Shown: positions 61,501 to 64,000 of the stretch, piece after piece | How the letters are laid out: each line of letters opens with the position of its first letter | Position numbering within the stretch: position 1 is the stretch's first letter | Notes under the pieces: model-generated | The model's database searches: none | Seen by the model: only the letters and a program-made list of their open reading frames with translations | Told to the model about the DNA's origin: nothing | Source: Pteria penguin | Lineage: Eukaryota > Mollusca > Bivalvia > Pterioida > Pteriidae | NCBI GenBank assembly: GCA_035048485.1 | Contig: CM068590.1 | Location: 5,332,093 to 5,396,092 of the forward strand | Direction of reading: 5' to 3' | DNA length: 64,000 nt | Program-made: the position numbers and the translations under genes

Positions 61501-63201
61501 TGTACAAAACGCAGGGGAAAAAAACACCCGAAATCACAGTGCGAATCCAGGTGGAAATTTACCTATGCTAATTCACATCTTTGTAAAATACACCATGAAT
61601 TTACACCTAAATGTGGCCTACTGTTGTGGTGGAAAATATACAAAACACCATACCTGTCAACTGACCCTATCACAGTCCACAACCAAATTTCTGAGACCTT
61701 TTTAACCTATGACCTGACTTCAGAAATGAGCAGTGAAACTCCCGAGCAATCAGGTGGCAAAATAAAAGCAGACGCAAAGCCAATTCTCAGGTGGTCAAGG
61801 AACAAAAAGCCAAATTATACCATGGCTGGTGATTGGAAAAACTTTAGGGTTGTCAAATTGGCAAATTTAAAGAAAATTTTGATGATCTTTTAGGTTGCCC
61901 AAAGAGATTTTAGGTTGTTTTTGATGATCAGACGACTGCTAATATCAAACCCTGTAATACCCAGCAAGATGGACAGAGCAGACTTTCTGTCACAGTTGGA
62001 AAAATGGCCAGCCATGGCTTGCTTTAGAAAATGGCAAAACTGATCCTTGATAAAACTCCAAACGTACATGTTAAAAACATACAAACTGCTTTCCCCTGGG
62101 GAAAGCAGTTGGTATGTTTTTATCTTTCAATACCACTAAATTACCCATAACCTGTTTGATTTTTACTCTCAACTTATAGATTATGTATGTCTCAATACTC
62201 GTCACTTCACAAATGAACACAAGAACGAAGACAACAGGTGGTTCTGTGGCATAGATCTAGATTTATGTGGGACGCATGACAAATGCCGTCATCAAATGAG
62301 TTAAGTAATCTATGTCCACCACAACAAGGGACCTCAGTTTTTATGGTCTAAACAAGACAGGACACCCATAAGCCACAAGTGGGACTCGTGTCCAGAACCT
62401 TTCTGTCTGGAGTGAAGTATCGTATATGATATAGGTTGAGCTGTGGAACAGCAATGGTTCATTTGGTGGGTTGGTAATTTCTATTGAAATGGTCGGGCTC
62501 ATACTTCACCATCACTGTTTTTAACTCAACGTTCATATTTTGTGTGGGAAAACTTTGCCGATAGAGACTGGGTCATTGCATCCAATACATGGAGAGACAG
62601 ATGTATATACATATCACTGTTATAAGGCATTCAAGTGTATATATGGATTTTTTTGCAAGGAAAGGGTTGGTATGAATGAGGGGAATTAATTAATTTAAGA
62701 TTCGTGACTTTCACTCCATGTACAGTGGCAGATCCAGAATTTCCGAAAAGGGGGTGGGTCCCCACTAGTTACGACTGCAATGAAAGAGCTATTTGACGGG
62801 ACAAAATAGCTCTTCCGTTGCAGTCGTAACTAGGTCCCCAAATGTGAAAGTCGAGTCAAACTACTCAACCATTTTGAGTGCCAAATCTGAAATTTTACTC
62901 GTAATTGTGGCGAAAAAAGGGAGAAGGGCCAGGCCCCCTGGGCCCATCCCCGTTCCACACTAAATTCTCTACTAGTGTATGGGATGCAATGACGAAGTTT
63001 CTATCGACAAAATATGGAATCGACTACAGAAAGTCTGCCTAAAGTATTGTCTAAAACCTTGAATGGAATCCCTGACGTTTTACATGTTTCTTCCAAATCA
63101 CTGAGTAGAAAACTCAGAATATCGCATATATTCACAGCTTTTAATTTAGCGACCACATCGTTTGTCAGAACGCTACAAATTCCAGGCCGCAATGTGGACA
63201 T
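52463..63201 (-). CDS. RAD51D: RAD51 paralogue RAD51D (nine exons, 315 residues)
   Basis: RAD51D is the BCDX2-complex ATPase of homologous recombination and acts in the nucleus with RAD51B, RAD51C and XRCC2. Minus-strand coding segments are 63058-63201, 61232-61350, 58923-59004, 57575-57700, 57161-57262, 56696-56786, 55757-55827, 54006-54158 and 52463-52522. They total 948 nt and all phases match. The N-terminal part includes IPFKELVSIRRILLAQYSAF. Walker A is GETAAGKT (107-114), Walker B is MVVVD (201-205), followed by PVLGGQQMDG. LGRTWSHVPHTRLMI (~261-275) is the conserved LGRSWSFVPSTRI block. Human RAD51D is 328 residues. Introns are crowded with SINEs, DNA-element relics and minisatellites, one of them made from exon 6. 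Confidence 0.92.
52523..54005 (-). other. RAD51D intron 8
   Basis: It contains a degraded SINE at about 53225-53345 with a 14-base C run and a better SINE copy at 53621-53855. A 111-codon plus-strand ORF at 52683-53018 has no family I recognise. Confidence 0.6.
53621..53855 (-). mobile_element. SINE, head partly truncated, with 7-bp target duplication
   Basis: The tail is CTGATTGATTGATTTTTG on the plus strand and the body is as in the other copies. The head stops inside the tRNA part after box B (GGGTTCGAGTCCCGC). GTAGTGA flanks it at 53614-53620 and 53856-53862. Confidence 0.8.
54006..54158 (-). CDS. RAD51D: RAD51D exon 8
   Basis: 51 codons, ISNNIVKGENETTASLGRTW, then SHVPHTRLMILPRSEHHSNV and RIIKVIKSSRM. 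The acceptor is ATTTACAG and the donor GTAAGG. Confidence 0.92.
54194..54873. mobile_element. 680-bp foldback element with ~165-bp inverted arms
   Basis: The outer ends are GTCTGTTCAKGTGTTTG in both orientations. The arms 54194-54360 and about 54700-54873 match along their length (GACTTTGCRATTAAATCTAA, GCACARGGTTATARTGAAAA). The loop contains a 64-bp tandem pair (CTTTCACTCCACACA...) at 54470-54600. It lies in RAD51D intron 7. No coding capacity. Confidence 0.8.
54874..55756 (-). other. Rest of RAD51D intron 7
   Basis: The dispersed repeat at 55430-55580 is related to 48740-48925. Otherwise AT-rich and unassigned. Confidence 0.5.
55757..55827 (-). CDS. RAD51D: RAD51D exon 7
   Basis: The split Gly is followed by HSLMVHLSLKLKQLATDFSL and AVL. 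It matches the [20 protein letters not shown] segment. The acceptor is TTGCAG and the donor GTAGGT. Confidence 0.9.
56130..56700 (-). repeat. 87-bp minisatellite built from the end of RAD51D exon 6 and its donor
   Basis: Plus-strand copies of ATCTGCTGCCCTCCCAGTAC recur with exact 87-bp spacing (56158, 56245, 56332, 56419, 56506). They are followed by two shorter ~59-bp copies and then the real exon end. Each unit holds the exon sequence for YPVLGGQQMDG, the GTAAGTAC donor and about 50 bp of intron. Confidence 0.88.
56696..56786 (-). CDS. RAD51D: RAD51D exon 6 (Walker B)
   Basis: TSSFYNNLKMVVVDNVASV, then IYPVLGGQQMD and one base. The acceptor is CTTTACAG and the donor GTAAGT. The 3' end and donor have been copied repeatedly in the next intron. 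Confidence 0.93.
57161..57262 (-). CDS. RAD51D: RAD51D exon 5
   Basis: 34 codons, VAERNLGHVRCMKTFDVYSV, then IGALENIRSQLVKK. The acceptor is TTTTTCAG and the donor GTGAGA. Confidence 0.93.
57352..57410 (-). mobile_element. SINE tail fragment
   Basis: AAGATTATTTCACTTATATG and GTGACGGCATTTGCTG match the tail-proximal SINE body only. It lies in RAD51D intron 4. Confidence 0.55.
57575..57700 (-). CDS. RAD51D: RAD51D exon 4
   Basis: 42 codons, LCLSAASSVACETGQSVIYI, then DTCGGFSAERLACIAENRFG and NQ. The acceptor is TTTTTCAG and the donor GTACTG. It corresponds to the second RecA-core strand and helix. Confidence 0.93.
57776..58050 (+). mobile_element. Full-length SINE with 13-bp target duplication
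   Basis: Box A TGGCCTAGTGGATA, box B GGTTCGACTTCC, the shared body, and a degenerate ATCA tail. ATAAGGTGAACAA flanks it at 57763-57775 and 58051-58063. It lies in RAD51D intron 3, antisense to the gene. Confidence 0.88.
58085..58240 (-). mobile_element. Degraded SINE, head half
   Basis: AATCAGTGAGGGATTTTTTT, GTGCCACATCTACAGTGAC, then CTCATCCAAAAGACAGAACAC and a decayed tRNA head. It lies directly beyond the SINE at 57776, in the opposite orientation. Confidence 0.6.
58343..58448. repeat. 17-bp minisatellite with CRE-like sites
   Basis: About six units of TGACGTCATAATCATTG. Two units keep the perfect palindrome TGACGTCA and two read TGATGTCA. It lies in RAD51D intron 3. Confidence 0.85.
58923..59004 (-). 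CDS. RAD51D: RAD51D exon 3 (Walker A)
   Basis: The split Ser is followed by LDNILDGGFYTAEVSEIVGE and TAAGKTQ. It carries the P-loop Lys113. The acceptor is TTGGACAG and the donor GTACTT. Confidence 0.94.
59165..59400. repeat. Dispersed element end with 24-bp triplication
   Basis: GGGAACAACACACAAAACTC occurs three times (59190-59255), then AATCCAGGTG...AAATTTACC-like sequence, ending ACAAAACACCTGGACTGTAC. A related copy begins at about 61475 (ACAGTATAGTCCAGGTGTTT) and runs to about 61660, sharing GAGAAATTGTRCAAAAC and GCGAATCCAGGT. Confidence 0.6.
59561..59613. repeat. Two perfect 24-bp palindromes in tandem
   Basis: The self-complementary GCTACATGTACATG...TAGC sequence at 59561-59584 is repeated exactly at 59590-59613, separated by GAGAA. 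It lies in RAD51D intron 2. Confidence 0.9.
59770..60170. repeat. Dispersed repeat with ~150-bp internal duplication
   Basis: AAAGGTCTTGTCATAACGAA ... AATATGAAAGCCCTACTTC ... AGTTATGGTCAA recurs as AAAGGTCTTGTAATAAGGAA ... AATATGGAAGCTCTTCTTC ... AGTTATGGTCAA. This type of sequence is familiar from bivalve introns, from memory. Confidence 0.6.
60232..60966 (-). pseudogene. hAT transposon relic: BED zinc finger joined to hAT C-terminal domain
   Basis: On the minus strand an N-terminal ATG at 60853 is followed by an interrupted frame. Next comes a BED finger, TCKHCFTDVSYKTGNASNMA + AHMKRHHPDIG (C-x2-C...H-x4-H type), at about 60650-60740. After a frame change comes SERVFSSDGDIDTAQRSALF + SENVNMLIFLKKNMAL and a stop (60413-60520), the hAT dimerisation tail. 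The catalytic middle is deleted. Terminal GGTGAAACRATA motifs occur near both ends. It lies in RAD51D intron 2. Confidence 0.85.
61232..61350 (-). CDS. RAD51D: RAD51D exon 2
   Basis: Encodes ELVSIRRILLAQYSAFAVNG, then LDLFNATISSSSILSSGCH and two bases. The acceptor is ATTTTTAG and the donor GTGATT. Confidence 0.92.
62073..62121. repeat. Near-perfect hairpin
   Basis: Arms of about 24 bp (AAACTGCTTTCCCC core) meet with essentially no spacer; the core AACTGCTTTCCCC/TGGGGAAAGCAGTT is perfectly complementary. Confidence 0.85.
62723..62960. mobile_element. hAT-like end with a nested hairpin
   Basis: It begins CAGTGGCAGATCCAG, similar to the MITE at 35484. A hairpin at 62765-62833 with 30-bp arms (CTAGTTACGACTGCAA...) interrupts it between GTCCCCA stretches. 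The right end is not identified. Confidence 0.5.
63058..63201 (-). CDS. RAD51D: RAD51D exon 1 (coding part)
   Basis: 48 codons start MSTLRPGICSVLTND and end TSGIPFK, phase 0. The donor is the weak GTTTTA, chosen because exon 2 then continues the family match (FK/ELVSIRRILL). Without splicing the frame would stop 18 codons later. Confidence 0.85.
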
Positions 63202-63689
63202 TTTCTTTCTTCCCGCTATCTGTCAATGGAACCTGTGTTTGTAAAATATAAACCGATTCGGTAAAATCATATCCGCGTAGTAATCAGGAAAGAGAACTGC
63301 CACAGTATTATAATCAATACACAGGGACACGTTACGCTGAGATAGTAGAAAGAAACAAATCTGACAACAACAACAACAACAACAACAAATCATTTATTCT
63401 CATAACTGAACATAAAATTACAGTATAAAGAAAATATTTTATTACAATACATATATATACATACAATAGTAAAAACAGTAGCACGTGCGTGTGACTTTCA
63501 CTTTAACGTGCCCTTGTGATTAACATAGCAACCACAAGCTTCCAAAAGCTTTTTATCAACAGCTATAAGAATTTCTATAACTGACAAACGGGCAATTTGT
63601 TTGTACCCTCTTTGGTACTAAAACTTAACAACTCATAAATTTTAATACCAAAGCCGGGGGTATTAAAAATTGCCTGTTTGCTATTAAAA

Positions 63690-63693
<4 letters not shown>
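63202..63693 (-). promoter_or_regulatory. Region upstream of RAD51D
   Basis: The RAD51D promoter and 5' UTR should start here. No core motif was identified. It contains (CAA)n at 63364-63388 and a minus-strand AATAAA near 63395 that could end a gene lying further right. Confidence 0.35.

Positions 63694-63743
<50 letters not shown>
63694..63743. repeat. (AG)n microsatellite
   Basis: About 25 uninterrupted AG dinucleotides. Confidence 0.97.
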
Positions 63744-63747
<4 letters not shown>

Positions 63748-64000
63748 AAGGTGAACTAAATCCCATTTCTTTGGAAAGCACAAATGCTCCTGATAGTTCA
63801 AAATTGCCTATTCTCTCGAATTCTAAGACGACCAGGTCAGAAAAATAACTCCAGAAAAAAAAGAACAAGAAAATGTTAGAAATAAGATAATGTGGATGGT
63901 TATGAAGGAGGGAGAAAATTTCGTCGTCCGAGAATGGTGGAAGGAGCTGACAAAGTATTGAGCAATACGGGTCCCCCATCTTTTGTGCCCACTGCAATAG
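63744..64000. other. Unassigned right edge
   Basis: No gene recognised. The plus frame from about 63888 reads GYEGGRKFRRPRMVEGADKV to the edge without a stop, but it has no family I know. The 140-codon minus ORF runs through the AG repeat and is not credible as a whole. Confidence 0.3.

Larger units (their letters stand above)
61351..63057 (-). other. RAD51D intron 1
   Basis: It holds the dispersed repeat at 61475-61660, an inverted repeat at 62073-62121, a decayed SINE at about 62270-62420 (CATGACAAATGCCGTCATC ... TAAACAAGACAGGACACCC) and a hAT-like left end plus hairpin at 62723-62833. Confidence 0.6.

Noticed and set aside
63575..63997. Minus-strand ORF of 140 codons at the right edge
   Set aside because: A third of it is Leu-Ser repeat from the AG microsatellite, and the rest matches no family I know.

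Overview
This is eukaryotic DNA, most likely from a marine invertebrate and probably a bivalve mollusc. The genes are split into short exons with GT-AG introns. The introns are AT-rich and full of tRNA-derived SINEs ending in (ATCA)n, small terminal-inverted-repeat (TIR) elements, microsatellites and minisatellites. The bivalve assignment rests on the style of the repeats and is an inference. There is no prokaryotic gene organisation and no CRISPR array.

Three protein genes can be assembled exon by exon, and every splice phase closes. (1) NAA25, the auxiliary subunit of the NatB N-terminal acetyltransferase, is on the minus strand. It starts at 31599 and runs off the left edge; nine exons encode the first 328 residues. 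(2) A DUF4291-family gene is on the plus strand in four exons (33952-49199, 219 residues). (3) RAD51D, a RAD51 paralogue of homologous recombination, is on the minus strand in nine exons (63201 to 52463, 315 residues). NAA25 and the DUF4291 gene are divergent across about 2.35 kb. The DUF4291 gene and RAD51D converge across about 3.3 kb.

Most of the window is repeat DNA inside these genes. NAA25 intron 6 (about 21.8 kb) is almost entirely a 39-bp minisatellite of roughly 470 units. Four 696-bp copies of a DNA transposon are embedded in it. Each has 14-bp TIRs, a 6-bp target duplication and an intact zinc-finger ORF. The copies share their array flanks, so one insertion seems to have been amplified with the array as 3.5-4.2 kb higher-order units. 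A second element with a 6-bp target duplication and similar subterminal motifs (1946-3237) lies in NAA25 intron 7. DUF4291 intron 1 holds a 6-kb composite repeat in which CAG/CAA-rich blocks alternate with long and short conserved linkers. It also holds 27-bp and 31-bp minisatellites and MITE-like elements.

Two genes have turned their own exon ends into tandem repeats. RAD51D exon 6, with its splice donor, has been copied into an 87-bp minisatellite in intron 6. NAA25 exon 2 has decayed tandem copies in intron 2. RAD51D introns also hold a hAT relic made of a BED finger joined to a hAT C-terminus, a long inverted-repeat element, palindromes and several SINEs.

The genes are ordinary housekeeping genes. 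The unusual content is the repeat architecture. The very long ORFs across the 39-bp array and the CAG blocks follow from period lengths divisible by three and are not called as genes.
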